A DNA stretch of 64,000 nucleotides, from NCBI GenBank assembly GCA_021733925.1, contig JAIPJY010000009.1:1-64000 (forward strand), given 5' to 3'. A program made the position numbers and the translations under genes. Shown here piece by piece: positions 27,025-36,749 of the stretch (position 1 is its first letter; every line of letters starts with the position of its first letter). The notes beneath the pieces were generated by a model. The model searched no databases, had not been told where the DNA came from, and worked only from the letters and a program-made list of their open reading frames with translations. This DNA comes from Prosthecobacter sp. (GTDB lineage Bacteria; Verrucomicrobiota; Verrucomicrobiia; Verrucomicrobiales; Verrucomicrobiaceae).

Positions 27025-28458
27025 TTATTCGAGTCGGATCTCCGGACTCGACAAGGTCAGGGTGGAACCGTTTTCCTCCTGGGTGTGGACGGTGATGATA
27101 TCGAGTGTCTTCACGTCACCTTCGATGGAGATTTCGCCGCTGTAGGTATGAGCGCCGGTTTTTTTCAGTGGCGCTGAAGTCCATTCATCAAACTCCATGG
27201 CAATGGAGTAATCAGGGTGACGATTCACAGACCACCAAACGGTGTTTTCCTGCGGCTCGCTGTGGTCGGTAAAGACAACCTTCACCGCGAGCCGGTGCGC
27301 TGCCTTGTCCCACTGCGTGGTGACCTGCGGTGGCGCCACCATGTGACGTGTGCCGAAGAAGTGATGCAGTGCAAAGGCACGAAGATTTTCATCCACCTCC
27401 GGCAGGCCACCGACGGATTTGACAAAACCGGCCTCCTTCGCGCCACCGTGCTGACCGCCGGGGACGATGTAAACGGGCAACTGCGGAAAGCGTCGGCCAA
27501 GCTCGACAAGACCGGGGCTGACATTGTCGTTGGAGCCTTGGTTGTAGAAAATTTCAGTGCCGCGTTGTTTCAGCACATCAAGGTAGTTCGTCGTGCGGCA
27601 GGCTGCCCAGGCGGCATTGCACGCCGTTTTCATCTCCGCGTCACTCCATCCGGCATCACGCGCCATTTTCACAGTGATGCGTTCATCCGAACGCGCCTTC
27701 TGTCGCACGAGCAGCTTTTCGCGGCCCACGGGATCGGTCATCGCGGCGATGAACTCTTCGTTCATCTGCGTGATCTCCTCAGGCAACATCCCTTCCACGT
27801 AAGTACCGCCGGGGCTTTCGATCACCGGCGCAACAACCGGCATGAAGGCCGTGAATCGGTCATCCGCAATACCCGCCGCTGCCGTGGCCACACCGCGCTT
27901 CGAGCCCCCAGTGGCAAGCACCTTCTTCGGCTGAAACACCTCCTTCTCCGCCACCGCCGCCGTGAGCGCACGCATGTCGCTGATGCCCCAGATCCAGGCA
28001 GGTGTGTAGCGCGTGTCCTTGGTCTGAATGAAGTGCTCCTCCATCATGAGATGAAGTTTTCCCACAGGCTCCATCGCATCAATCGGCACCATGCCGATGA
28101 AGACAAGGCCGACGCCATTCTCCTTGAGCAGTCGCAGCTTTGCACCCGACGCAGCGGCAGGCTTCAACTGCAAGCCGGTGTTCTCGATGATCACATTGGT
28201 GCAAACACCGGTCGCCGGGGCGAGCATCGTCACCGGCAGCCGCACCTTCATCCCGGGCCACCACTCACACACGGTGATCTCGACAAGCTTTTGACGAATC
28301 GCCGCGTCTTTCGGATTGAGATGCCAGTCGGCAATGACCTTCGTTTCCAGCGTCGCGGTGTCGCGGATGGATGCCATGTCGAAACGGCCAATCGTGATGT
28401 CTGCACGGAGGGCAGAGATGGACAACAGGCAGGCGATGAAAAAGGCGGCTGGTTTCAT
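27025..28458 (-). CDS. Exported alpha/beta-hydrolase, PhoPQ-activated pathogenicity-related family, 477 aa
   Basis: A signal peptide covers residues 1-19 (ISALRA-D). The nucleophile motif GGSKRG (Ser186) with TPAWIWGISDMRALTAAVAE before it matches the PhoPQ_related family (PF10142), whose characterised relatives are exported hydrolases of unknown substrate. The acid and histidine are likely in NQGSNDNVSPG and VPGGQHGGAKE. The last 120 residues (WWSVNRHPDYSI...) form an extra beta-rich domain. It converges with the GntR gene (7 bases) and is separated from ahpC by a terminator. A glucuronoyl-esterase-like function is an alternative reading. Confidence 0.8.
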   Translation of the reverse strand: MKPAAFFIACLLSISALRADITIGRFDMASIRDTATLETKVIADWHLNPKDAAIRQKLVEITVCEWWPGMKVRLPVTMLAPATGVCTNVIIENTGLQLKPAAASGAKLRLLKENGVGLVFIGMVPIDAMEPVGKLHLMMEEHFIQTKDTRYTPAWIWGISDMRALTAAVAEKEVFQPKKVLATGGSKRGVATAAAGIADDRFTAFMPVVAPVIESPGGTYVEGMLPEEITQMNEEFIAAMTDPVGREKLLVRQKARSDERITVKMARDAGWSDAEMKTACNAAWAACRTTNYLDVLKQRGTEIFYNQGSNDNVSPGLVELGRRFPQLPVYIVPGGQHGGAKEAGFVKSVGGLPEVDENLRAFALHHFFGTRHMVAPPQVTTQWDKAAHRLAVKVVFTDHSEPQENTVWWSVNRHPDYSIAMEFDEWTSAPLKKTGAHTYSGEISIEGDVKTLDIITVHTQEENGSTLTLSSPEIRLE

Positions 28459-28520
28459 GCCTCATTTAACGACTCACAGCGCAGAGTTCTGCCATGATTG
28501 ATGTGCAAAGAAGCGGTGGA

Positions 28521-28557
28521 AATAAAAACAGCCTTGCGGACAAAACCCGCAAGGCTG
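28521..28557 (-). terminator. Rho-independent terminator of the peroxiredoxin gene
   Basis: Read on the minus strand, an 11-bp stem CAGCCTTGCGG / CCGCAAGGCTG with a 7-base loop is followed by TTTTTATTT. It lies 22 bases after the stop codon of the peroxiredoxin gene. Confidence 0.92.
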
Positions 28558-28579
28558 TGAAGGAAGTCTCGGAGAGCGG

Positions 28580-29191
28580 TTACGCAGCGAGTGCGCCGGC
28601 CACGTTGCCGACGATGTCCTTGCCAGGCGTAAGAGTCTTCGCACCCGGTGTCCACTTGGCCGGGCAGGCTTCGGTGGGGTTGGCGATCAGGTGAACGTTC
28701 GCTTCCATCTTGCGCACGAGTTCCGCAGCGTTGCGGCCCACGTTGTAGAAGTTCACCTCGGAGGAGACCAGCTTGCCATCGGGATTGATCATGAAGGTGC
28801 CGCGCAGGGCGAGGCCTGTGGCGGCGTCATACACGCCAAAGAGACGGCTCACGGCACCCGTGGTATCTGCAGCCAGCGTGTAGCGCACGTTTTTGAGCAG
28901 ACCTTCCGTATTGCGCCACATCATGTGCGCAAATTTGGTGTCCGTGGACACGGCGATCACACGCGCACCCAGCTTCTCCAGCTGCGCGTGTTCTTCGGCC
29001 AGGTCGGCGAGTTCCGTGGGGCAGACGAATGTGAAGTCCGCAGGATAGAACATGAGGATGGTCCACATGCCTGCGCTGCGAATGTCGGCCAGCGACACCT
29101 TGGCGAAGTCACCCAGTGCGGGTTCATAGGTTTCCATTTCGAAGTCGGGCACCGTGGCGCCGACGGACACAAAGGCAGGGGATGTTTCCAT
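28580..29191 (-). CDS. ahpC: AhpC/Prx1-type 2-Cys peroxiredoxin, 203 aa
   Basis: It reduces hydrogen peroxide and organic peroxides. The peroxidatic cysteine is Cys57 in FYPADFTFVCPTE, and the resolving cysteine is Cys176 in NPTEACPAKW. GTFMINPDGKLVSSEVNFYNVGRN is the conserved C-terminal core. The ATG at 29191 is preferred; the frame continues upstream only to a TTG. It forms a single-gene unit closed by the terminator at 28521. No AhpF or regulator is adjacent, so the electron donor is not known. Confidence 0.95.
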   Translation of the reverse strand: METSPAFVSVGATVPDFEMETYEPALGDFAKVSLADIRSAGMWTILMFYPADFTFVCPTELADLAEEHAQLEKLGARVIAVSTDTKFAHMMWRNTEGLLKNVRYTLAADTTGAVSRLFGVYDAATGLALRGTFMINPDGKLVSSEVNFYNVGRNAAELVRKMEANVHLIANPTEACPAKWTPGAKTLTPGKDIVGNVAGALAA

Positions 29192-29304
29192 GAGTATGCG
29201 AGTTTTTAGGGGTAAGGGCGCTTCCAAAAACGCCTGGGGGCGCGACTTTTGCCGCCCAATCGTTCACCGGTCAAACGCTAAGGCGAGAGAAGGTGGCCGA
29301 AGCC

Positions 29305-31686
29305 TCACTTGCTCCTGAAAATCTCACTCTGCACCACGGCCAAAATCAGATCGCGCATACCATGGCCCCGGGCCTTGGATTGCGCGACGAGCTGCTCGAT
29401 CTCACCGCGGTCGGCAAAAGTCATGGCGCGGCCGGTGGCGAAGGTGAGCAGCTTTTCGGTGACGCAGCGGGCGACGCGGTCCTGATCGGCCAGTAGGATT
29501 TTTTGGAAGTCCGCCATGCTGGCAAATTTCGTGCCAGTGCTGAGTTCACCAGAGGCATCGACAGGTGGACCGAGGCGATAGCGCACACGCCGGCCTTCGA
29601 CCTTGAGATTCACCTGTTCGCCCTTGTCGATGCTGCGGAAGCGGTCGCGCCAACCACCGATAACGTCATAGCTTTCCAGCGCGAAACCGGGCGGATCAAT
29701 GATGCGGTGACAGCCATTGCAGCTTTCCATGTTGCGATGCTTGTCGAGCAGTTCGCGCAGGGTCGTGGCACCCCGGATGTCAGGCTCCACTCCGGGGATG
29801 CCGGGAGGCGGTGGCGGCGGCTCCATGCCGAGGAGTCGGTCCATGACGAAGATGCCCCGTACCACCGGCGAGGTGTTGGTGCCATTGGCGGAAACTTTCA
29901 GCACGCTCGCCTGAGTCAAAATGCCGCCGCGATGGCTGTCTGCAGGCAGTCTAACCTTCCGCATCTCCAGACCGCTGACGCCAGAAATATTGTACAGCCG
30001 CGCAAGACGCGAATTAATGATGGCAAAATCTGAATCAATGAGATTGGCGATGCTGAGATTGCTCCGCACCAGCTCGGTGACAAAACCACGCGTCTCGCGC
30101 AGCATCGAGTCGAGCAGCAGCCCGTCGTATTCGGGATAGAGCTGCTTGTCAGGGGTGGTGAAGTCGATCTCACGCAGGTTCAACCAGCCATCGGTGAAGT
30201 CCGCGATGAAGCGTTCCAACGCGGCGTTTTTCAGCAGCCGTTCCGTTTGCGCGCGGAGCACGGCAGGCTGCGTGACCTTGGCAGAGAGCAGTTCCGCATC
30301 TGTGGCACTGCGGGTGAGAAAGTAGCTCAGGCGCGTGGCCAGTTGCGAGTCATTGAGCCTCCCGGCAGGCTCCTTCAGATACAGAAAATCCGGTGAACAC
30401 AGCGCAGCGATGGCCGCCGTGCGGATCGCGGTGAGATAGTTCTGACTCTCCGCCCATTCGGCATCGAACAGCTTGAAATACGGCTCGGCATCAGCCGCAT
30501 TGACCGGCCTGCGAAATGCGGCGGCGAGAAAAGCAGGCAGCGCTTTGCGTGAATCCGCCACCGGGTCAGCGCTCATGGCGGTGAAGACCGGCTTGTAGTT
30601 CGCCTTGCCCTTCATCCACGGCTTCTCCGGCGGCAGTTCGCTCAGTTTCGCATCGCCAAGCAGCAAGGTCTGGCCACGCGGTGGCCACTCGCTGATGAAC
30701 GGGCCTTCAAGCTCGGCACTTTGCAGCGCCAGTCCTTCGCCCGGGTATTTGTCTGGACCGTCTTTGACGGCGGAATGTCCATCGGGGCCGTTCAGTCCCT
30801 GTGCGCTGATCCACACGCCATGGTTCTGCGGCATGTGCAGCGTGATTTCGACCGTGCCGGACTTGCCCACAGGCAGTTCATGATAGCTGCGAGTGCGCGT
30901 GTCGGCATTGCGAAAATTGAAACTCCCCGTGAGCAGCGCAAACACGACCGGCTCCTCGATCTGGTAGCCATAGCCGGTGACACGCAGTTTGTACGTGCCC
31001 GCCGCCTTCGCCCGCAAATTGGGAATCACCGTGCTGGGAAAACCGCCTTCATTGAAGACCACGATGGCTCCATCCTTACGCTTCAGCCAGTGCTTGCCGA
31101 GGTTGGCTTTATTGCGGTCACTTTCCAGCGTAGCGCGCTCCGTGGTTTTCTCGGGCTGCTTGTCCTGCAGGAAGGCCGCATTGATCGCCAGCTCTGCCGC
31201 CTCCATGTAGCGCAGCATCTGGATGCCCGAGATTGAGAGCGCCTCACCGATGTTGTCGAATCCCTTGGCGCGTCCGTCTTCCGGCAGCGAATCAATGACG
31301 TTCACCTGCACACCGAGCAGATCGTTGATCGTGTTCTGATACTCATTGCGGTTCAGACGGCGCAGCACGGTGCCTTTTTGCGCATTGTATTTGGCCGTCA
31401 AATCGGTGCCCAGCGCTGTCATGAACCCTTGTTCCTCATCCACGGAAGGCTGCTTCTTTTTAGGCGGAGGCATCTCACCTGCCGCGACACGATCAAACAC
31501 ACGCACCCACTTCCTCATTGCAGCCGCATCCGCGACATCGGTGGACAACGCAGACAGATCCAGATCGCCCTTTTTGACCTCACCATCATGGCAGTCCATG
31601 CAGTGCTGATCCAGAAAAGGCTGGATGGCAGGCTGCGCAGCGAAGACTGCCGTCGAAAACAGAAGAAGGAGCCAGAGATGCTTCAT
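29305..31686 (-). CDS. DUF1592-type exported cytochrome protein (PSCyt1-DUF1587-DUF1592-DUF1588-DUF1585), 793 aa
   Basis: A signal peptide (1-16) is followed by a PSCyt1 haem site C29-MD-C32-H33. DUF1587 begins near residue 107 (LRRLNRNEYQNTINDLLGV). A beta-rich domain spans about 210-350. The DUF1592 part contains RLSYFLTRSATDAEL, and the DUF1588 part carries a second CxxCH, C-NG-C-HRIIDPPGFALE, near residue 656. DUF1585 forms the end. The family is known from Planctomycetes and Verrucomicrobia, is exported and probably binds two c-type haems; its biochemical role is not settled. It is the third gene of a DUF1592-DUF1552-DUF1592 unit. Confidence 0.9.
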   Translation of the reverse strand: MKHLWLLLLFSTAVFAAQPAIQPFLDQHCMDCHDGEVKKGDLDLSALSTDVADAAAMRKWVRVFDRVAAGEMPPPKKKQPSVDEEQGFMTALGTDLTAKYNAQKGTVLRRLNRNEYQNTINDLLGVQVNVIDSLPEDGRAKGFDNIGEALSISGIQMLRYMEAAELAINAAFLQDKQPEKTTERATLESDRNKANLGKHWLKRKDGAIVVFNEGGFPSTVIPNLRAKAAGTYKLRVTGYGYQIEEPVVFALLTGSFNFRNADTRTRSYHELPVGKSGTVEITLHMPQNHGVWISAQGLNGPDGHSAVKDGPDKYPGEGLALQSAELEGPFISEWPPRGQTLLLGDAKLSELPPEKPWMKGKANYKPVFTAMSADPVADSRKALPAFLAAAFRRPVNAADAEPYFKLFDAEWAESQNYLTAIRTAAIAALCSPDFLYLKEPAGRLNDSQLATRLSYFLTRSATDAELLSAKVTQPAVLRAQTERLLKNAALERFIADFTDGWLNLREIDFTTPDKQLYPEYDGLLLDSMLRETRGFVTELVRSNLSIANLIDSDFAIINSRLARLYNISGVSGLEMRKVRLPADSHRGGILTQASVLKVSANGTNTSPVVRGIFVMDRLLGMEPPPPPPGIPGVEPDIRGATTLRELLDKHRNMESCNGCHRIIDPPGFALESYDVIGGWRDRFRSIDKGEQVNLKVEGRRVRYRLGPPVDASGELSTGTKFASMADFQKILLADQDRVARCVTEKLLTFATGRAMTFADRGEIEQLVAQSKARGHGMRDLILAVVQSEIFRSK

Positions 31687-31706
31687 GAGCAGAATATGAA
31701 CTCACA

Positions 31707-32975
31707 TCAGGCCGTGGCCAATCCATCCATCTCGGTTTCGCTCGTGGCAAAACGTTCGTCCTGCAGGCCAAGACGGTGCAACGCGCTGAGATAGAGATTC
31801 GGCAGCGGGTAGTTGTTCTTCTGGTCAAACGCGAGGTGCTGTCCGTGCTTGAACCCACCGCCGGCAAACAGCACCGGCATGTTCTTGTTATCATGTGCGG
31901 AGGCATTGCCGAGATTGGAGGTGAGCAGCACCATCGTATCGTCCAGCAACTTGTCGCCCTTGAGCTTGCGCAGGAAAGCACCCCACTGATTGACCACACC
32001 CTGCTCGACGATGGCGAGCTGCGCCAACTTCTCCTCATCCATGCCGTGATGGCTGAGATTGTGATAGGCCTCATTCACGCCCTCGATGCCCTGCACATTG
32101 TTGCCGGTGATGTGCAGCGTGACGAAGCGCGTGCTGTCAGTGGCCAGCGCCATGTGGATGATGTCCAGAAAGATGCCATCCACCGCGACTTCATTGTCAC
32201 GAGGAATTTTGGCCGGCGGCTTAAGCGCGACTTTCGGCTTGGGCCTGTGCGTCCAGGCTTCATTCGCTGCCAGCCGCTTTTCAAGATCGCGCACGCTCGT
32301 AAACCATGCGTCGAGTTTGTCACGGTCCCCCGCCCCGAGTTCCCGCTGCAGCGTCTTCGCCTCCGCGCCCACCACATCCATCACACTGCGCCCGCTGCGG
32401 ATCAGCTCCGCCTGTCGCTCCTGTTCAACTGGTGTGTCATTGACGAACAACCGCGTGAACAACCGCATGGCGCTGTTCTCCGCAGGAATCATGGAACCAT
32501 TCTCCGTGTAGGACGGGCTTGTCTGGCTGTTGGTGTTCAGCACCAGCGAAGGAAACCGCGTTTCGTGCCCCAGATGCTTTGCCATGAGTTGATCCAGCGA
32601 GATCGTGTTGCGCGAGGTGGCGCCACGCGCATTGCGGCAGGCCGAATAAATGCTGCCCTCCGCCGTATGCCCGCCGGTGACCCCTGGATGTGACGAGCCG
32701 GACACCACCGTGAAATCATCCCGCAAATCCTGAATGCTCTTCAGGTAGCGCGAGGGCTTGTAGGTAAGACCCGCCCCTTCAGGAACGAGATTCGGATTGT
32801 GCAGCCCAAGCGCCATGCTCACCCCGACAAAGCGCTTCGCCTGTTTCGACTCCTTCACCACCGCAAACGCCGGCGTCATGGCCTCCAGCAAAGGCAGACC
32901 CAGCGAGATGCCCGCACCACGCAGCATGGCACGGCGAGAAATACTGGCACCAAAGTTAAAATGGACGGTTTTCAT
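31707..32975 (-). CDS. DUF1552 Tat-exported protein, 422 aa
   Basis: A twin-arginine signal (SRRAMLRGAGISLGLPLLEA) opens the protein. Diagnostic DUF1552 segments follow: FVGVSMALGLHNPNLVPEGAG, DLRDDFTVVSGSSHPGV, a SLDQLMAKHLG block, TLHITGNNVQGIEG, YHNLSHHG and LLTSNLGNASAHDNKNMPVLFAGGGFKHGQH. The conserved His/Asp residues suggest a sulfatase-like hydrolase fold related to DUF1501, which is inference. It lies between two DUF1592 genes with 17- and 20-base gaps, a pairing seen repeatedly in these phyla. Confidence 0.9.
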   Translation of the reverse strand: MKTVHFNFGASISRRAMLRGAGISLGLPLLEAMTPAFAVVKESKQAKRFVGVSMALGLHNPNLVPEGAGLTYKPSRYLKSIQDLRDDFTVVSGSSHPGVTGGHTAEGSIYSACRNARGATSRNTISLDQLMAKHLGHETRFPSLVLNTNSQTSPSYTENGSMIPAENSAMRLFTRLFVNDTPVEQERQAELIRSGRSVMDVVGAEAKTLQRELGAGDRDKLDAWFTSVRDLEKRLAANEAWTHRPKPKVALKPPAKIPRDNEVAVDGIFLDIIHMALATDSTRFVTLHITGNNVQGIEGVNEAYHNLSHHGMDEEKLAQLAIVEQGVVNQWGAFLRKLKGDKLLDDTMVLLTSNLGNASAHDNKNMPVLFAGGGFKHGQHLAFDQKNNYPLPNLYLSALHRLGLQDERFATSETEMDGLATA

Positions 32976-32992
32976 GTTGGAAATGGGAACGG

Positions 32993-35317
32993 TTACTTGC
33001 TGAGAAAAATCTCGCTTAAAACGGCATTGCGAATGAGGGAACGCATTCCGTAACCACCTTGCGCCGTCGTGGAGATGACTTTCTCTCGCGCCTCTTCATT
33101 GCTGAAGCGCAGCGGAGCGCCGGTGGAATAGGTGAGGAAGTGCGTGGCAAAACCACGGGCAAGCAGATCGGCATGCTGCGTGTAGATGTCCTGCCAGGAG
33201 TGAATGTCGGTGAAGGTCTGCCCCTCGGGTGTCACGCCGGCCGGGTCCACTTTGGCTCCCCGGTTGTTTCTGCCGTAACCGGTGCGCCAGACGCCGACAG
33301 GATCGTAATTTTCGAGCGCAAATCCAGGCGGATCGATGGTCTGATGGCAGCTCGCGCAGCTCTCATTGTTGCGGTGCTTGTCCAGTTGATCGCGGATGGA
33401 GGTCGCGCCGCGAATGTCGGGTTCGATGGCAGGAACGCCAGGTGGGGGCGGCGGAATGTGATTGCCCAGAATGCGCTCATTGATGAAAACACCACGCACG
33501 ACCGGCGAGGTGCTGGTGCCGTCCGCTGTGACTTTGAGGATCGCCCCCTGCGTGACGAGTCCGCCGCGAATGTCCTTTGCAGTCAGCGCCACTTTTTGCA
33601 GACCGTCCCCGGTCTTGACGGTCGCTTCAGTTCGATAGTGCCGCGCCAGCCTGCCATTGAGAAAAGCAAAGTCCGACTCCACCAGATTCGTGATGCTCAG
33701 ATCCTGTTTGATCAATTCGGCGAAGTAGGCGCGCGTCTCCTGCAGCATGGATTCCTGCACCACGGCGTCAAAGGTCGGAAACTGCCGCGTGTCCGGCGTC
33801 GTGAAGTCGATCTCCTTCAGCTTGAGCCACTGGTCCGTGAAACTGGTCACAAAGCGCTCGGACTTCGGATGCGCCAGCAGGCGCTCCACCTGCTGCGCCA
33901 GCACCTGCGGATCGTGCAGCTTCTTTTCGTTCGCGAGCTGGATGAGCTTGTAGTCCGGCATGGACACCCACAGCGCGTAGCTGAGCCGCGAAGCAATCGC
34001 GTGATCATCAAGCAAGCCCGGAGCCTCAATGAAAGTCAGGAAACGCGGCGAACACAAAATGGCTCGGTAGGCGCTGCGCAGCGCCTCGGCGGGCGGCTCC
34101 CCATCCGCGAGCGCTTTGCGGGCAATGTCTCGATACGCGGCGGTTTGCTCCTCCGTCACAGGCCGGCGGAAGGCACGCCGCGCAAAGCGGGTGACGAGCT
34201 TCTCGACCGCGGCGGCATCCGCCGTTTGCACATCGGCCTCGCCAAACAGATTCTTCCGCAACGCCGCACGATCCGCGTTCGGGTAGATGCGCTCAATGTC
34301 GATGCCCGCGTGCGCTATGCCAGCAAAGCCTTCCTTGGCCAGATCACGCCCCACGAAGGAAACATTGCCGCCTTTCGCACCGCTCGGAGGGTGCTTGTAG
34401 GTGGCGTCGTTGGGCTTGAGTTCGAGCCGATGCTTCTCCTGAATCCACGCCTCAAAGACCATGTCTCTTTGAGTGCTCGTGGCCTCCACGAGGCCAATCA
34501 TGTACAGCATGGGCGCATTCGATTCACACTCGCCGGAGCGCAGCGTCCCCCAGACCGCACCATCGCTGCCCGGATTGATAGCCTGCACTCCGTGCAGCGT
34601 GATGCGATACCACCCGCTCTCAGGCATAAACGTCGGTGTGCGTCCAAAAAACTGCAGCGTCATCGGCCAGGTGATGCTCCTGCCATCACGCAGGTCCGGC
34701 CCGCGATAGTTGCCCCCGCGATTCTTGGTCAGCATTTCCGGCGTGTAGTGTTTCTGATAGGTTTCGTCGCCCTTCAGCGCCCGCTGAAAAGCATCGGTCA
34801 GCGCGAGATCGGCCACATCAAGATAACGCGCCAGCAGATGCTGCGAAAGCTGCTGCCCTGCCGCCACCGTTTCAAATCCGTAAGACGCCCGGTCTTCTGG
34901 CAGCAGCACCTTGAGCGGCATGTCGATGCCAAGCAGATCATGCATCGTGTTCTCATACTCCGTGCGCGTGAGCCTGCGGCTGCGAGTGCGTCCATTGGCG
35001 GCGATGTCCGCTGCATCCGCCTTCAACAGCGCAGGCTTGAGGCTCGCGAGAAAACTCTCCGCGTCAGCTTTCGCTGGCTGCGGTTTCTTTTTGGGCGGCA
35101 TTTCTCCTTCGCGCACCCGCTCAAAGATTTTTTGCCAGCTTTGGAACACATCAGCATTCGCGAGATCAAACTTCAGCGCGCCAAGATCGAGCCCGCCCTT
35201 CTTCACGTCGACGTCATGACACTCGACGCAATGCTGATCCAGAAACGCGGGCAGCGGCTGAGGCAATTCGGCGAAAACAGCCGGAGAGAAGAGGATAAGG
35301 AGCCACCAAGGTTTCAT
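32993..35317 (-). CDS. DUF1592-type exported cytochrome protein, second copy, 774 aa
   Basis: It has the same architecture as the protein at 29305-31686. The signal peptide (1-16) is followed by a PSCyt1 site C30-VE-C33-H34, DUF1587 (RRLTRTEYENTMHDLLGIDM), a beta-rich middle, DUF1592 (RLSYALWVSMPDYKL), a second haem site C-AS-C-HQTIDPPGFALE near residue 655, and DUF1585 at the end. The middle domain (about 190-350) differs strongly from the other copy, so the two probably recognise different partners or substrates. It is the promoter-proximal gene of the cluster, and its start is 60 bases from the divergent Gfo/Idh/MocA gene. Confidence 0.9.
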   Translation of the reverse strand: MKPWWLLILFSPAVFAELPQPLPAFLDQHCVECHDVDVKKGGLDLGALKFDLANADVFQSWQKIFERVREGEMPPKKKPQPAKADAESFLASLKPALLKADAADIAANGRTRSRRLTRTEYENTMHDLLGIDMPLKVLLPEDRASYGFETVAAGQQLSQHLLARYLDVADLALTDAFQRALKGDETYQKHYTPEMLTKNRGGNYRGPDLRDGRSITWPMTLQFFGRTPTFMPESGWYRITLHGVQAINPGSDGAVWGTLRSGECESNAPMLYMIGLVEATSTQRDMVFEAWIQEKHRLELKPNDATYKHPPSGAKGGNVSFVGRDLAKEGFAGIAHAGIDIERIYPNADRAALRKNLFGEADVQTADAAAVEKLVTRFARRAFRRPVTEEQTAAYRDIARKALADGEPPAEALRSAYRAILCSPRFLTFIEAPGLLDDHAIASRLSYALWVSMPDYKLIQLANEKKLHDPQVLAQQVERLLAHPKSERFVTSFTDQWLKLKEIDFTTPDTRQFPTFDAVVQESMLQETRAYFAELIKQDLSITNLVESDFAFLNGRLARHYRTEATVKTGDGLQKVALTAKDIRGGLVTQGAILKVTADGTSTSPVVRGVFINERILGNHIPPPPPGVPAIEPDIRGATSIRDQLDKHRNNESCASCHQTIDPPGFALENYDPVGVWRTGYGRNNRGAKVDPAGVTPEGQTFTDIHSWQDIYTQHADLLARGFATHFLTYSTGAPLRFSNEEAREKVISTTAQGGYGMRSLIRNAVLSEIFLSK

Positions 35318-35377
35318 GAACAGGTTTTTAACGCGTCAACTGTTGAAATCTGACCAGTCATTCACCGTTAAAAGGTG

Positions 35378-36742
35378 ATGTCTACATTTCCCCGCCGCCA
35401 TTTCATCAAGACCACCGCCATGAGCGCCCTCGCCGGGCCAAACATTCTGCGTGCGGCTGACTCAAAACAAAAGATCCGCGTCGCCTGCGTGGGCATCGGC
35501 CAGATGGGCAACGGCGCAGTCAGCGGTTCGCGCGATGAAGAGATTGTGGCGTTTTGCGATGTGGACTGGCGCGATCTCGGTGGCCGCAGCGCCGCCGAAA
35601 TCGCCAAGAAGCATCCGAAGGTGCCTAAGTTCACCGACTTCCGCGAGATGCTCGACAAGAAAGGCAGCGAAATCGACGCGGTGCTCGTGTCCACGCCGGA
35701 TCACATCCATTTCCCTGCGGCGATGGCCGCGATGGAGGCCAAGAAGCACCTCTTTGTGCAGAAGCCGCTGGCACATAACATCTGGCAGGTACGCACCCTG
35801 CAAAAGGCCGCGAAAAAATACGGCGTACAGACCGTCATGGGCAATCAAGGCCACTGCTGGGAAGGCATCCGTCTCGTGAAAGAATGGTTCGAAGCCGGGG
35901 TGCTCGGTGAAGTAAAGGAAGTCCACTGCTGGACGGACCGGCCCAAGGGCAAGGTGGGTTTCATCAATCCACCGCCAGCGCAGCCCGCGAAAACGGCTCC
36001 CGTTCCGGAAGGTCTCTCATGGGATCTGTGGCAGGGGCCTGTGGCTCAGCGTGAGTACAGTCCGGAGTATCTGCCGCAATTCTGGCGCGGCTGGTGGGAT
36101 TACGGCTGCGGCGGCCTGGGCGACATCGGCTGCCACTGCCTCGACGCCCCGTTTTGGGCGCTGCAACTCGGCATGCCGGAGAAAGTCGAAGTCGTGGAGC
36201 AGGAAAAGTGGGAGCACCGCGCCTACACCGCCCCGGCATCCCACATCATCTTCCACTTTGCCGCACGCGGCGAAATGCCTCCTGTGCAGATTCACTGGTA
36301 TGAAGGCGGCCTGCTTCCCGAGGCACTGCCGGGCATGACGAAAGGCCTGCCGGACAACGGCATGATCATGAAAGGCAGCAAGGAGACCCTCTTCTCCGAC
36401 GGCATGCGCGTGCAGAGTCCCCAGCTCTGGCCCCGTGAACGCATGACCCCGCTGATCGACATCCTGCGCCGCAAGCCGCTCCCACGTTCCGTCGCCGGTG
36501 AGCCCATCGGCGAGCTCTTCGCCGCCATCCGTGGCGACATTCCAAACGCAGGCTCCCACTTCGACTACTCCTGTCCACTGACCGAACTCGTGAACACCGG
36601 CGTGCTGGCCATCCGCTCCGGCAAAACCATCGAATGGGACGCCGCCAACATGAAGGTCAAAGGCGCCCCCGAATTCGATGCCTGGATCAAGGAGCCCGTG
36701 CGCGATGGCTGGAGCTATGGCGAAAACCTGTGGCAGGCCTGA
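35378..36742 (+). CDS. Tat-exported Gfo/Idh/MocA-family oxidoreductase, 454 aa
   Basis: The ATG at 35378 is preferred over the GTG directly before it. The N-terminus (FPRRHFIKTTAMSALAG) is a twin-arginine signal. The Rossmann NAD(P)-binding loop is VGIGQMGNGA, and the family EKP-type motif appears as VQKPLAHN. A glycine- and cysteine-rich segment, YGCGGLGDIGCHCLDAPFWAL, follows near 240-262, as is common in the exported Planctomycetes/Verrucomicrobia branch. The branch probably acts on sugar units outside the cytoplasm with a tightly held cofactor; the substrate is unknown. It is first in a three-gene unit with a sulfatase (8 bases downstream) and a beta-helix protein. Confidence 0.9.
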   Translation: MSTFPRRHFIKTTAMSALAGPNILRAADSKQKIRVACVGIGQMGNGAVSGSRDEEIVAFCDVDWRDLGGRSAAEIAKKHPKVPKFTDFREMLDKKGSEIDAVLVSTPDHIHFPAAMAAMEAKKHLFVQKPLAHNIWQVRTLQKAAKKYGVQTVMGNQGHCWEGIRLVKEWFEAGVLGEVKEVHCWTDRPKGKVGFINPPPAQPAKTAPVPEGLSWDLWQGPVAQREYSPEYLPQFWRGWWDYGCGGLGDIGCHCLDAPFWALQLGMPEKVEVVEQEKWEHRAYTAPASHIIFHFAARGEMPPVQIHWYEGGLLPEALPGMTKGLPDNGMIMKGSKETLFSDGMRVQSPQLWPRERMTPLIDILRRKPLPRSVAGEPIGELFAAIRGDIPNAGSHFDYSCPLTELVNTGVLAIRSGKTIEWDAANMKVKGAPEFDAWIKEPVRDGWSYGENLWQA

Positions 36743-36749
36743 TCACACC

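Noticed and set aside
27008-27029. A short GCGC-TGAG-GCGC stem with TTTTATT at the end of the GntR gene
   Set aside because: The stem has only four pairs and overlaps the stop codon; it is too weak to call a terminator.
33059-35353. A 764-codon open frame on the plus strand opposite the DUF1592 gene
   Set aside because: It mirrors the codon structure of the real minus-strand gene, has no domain and is Arg/His-rich, as antisense frames in GC-rich DNA are.
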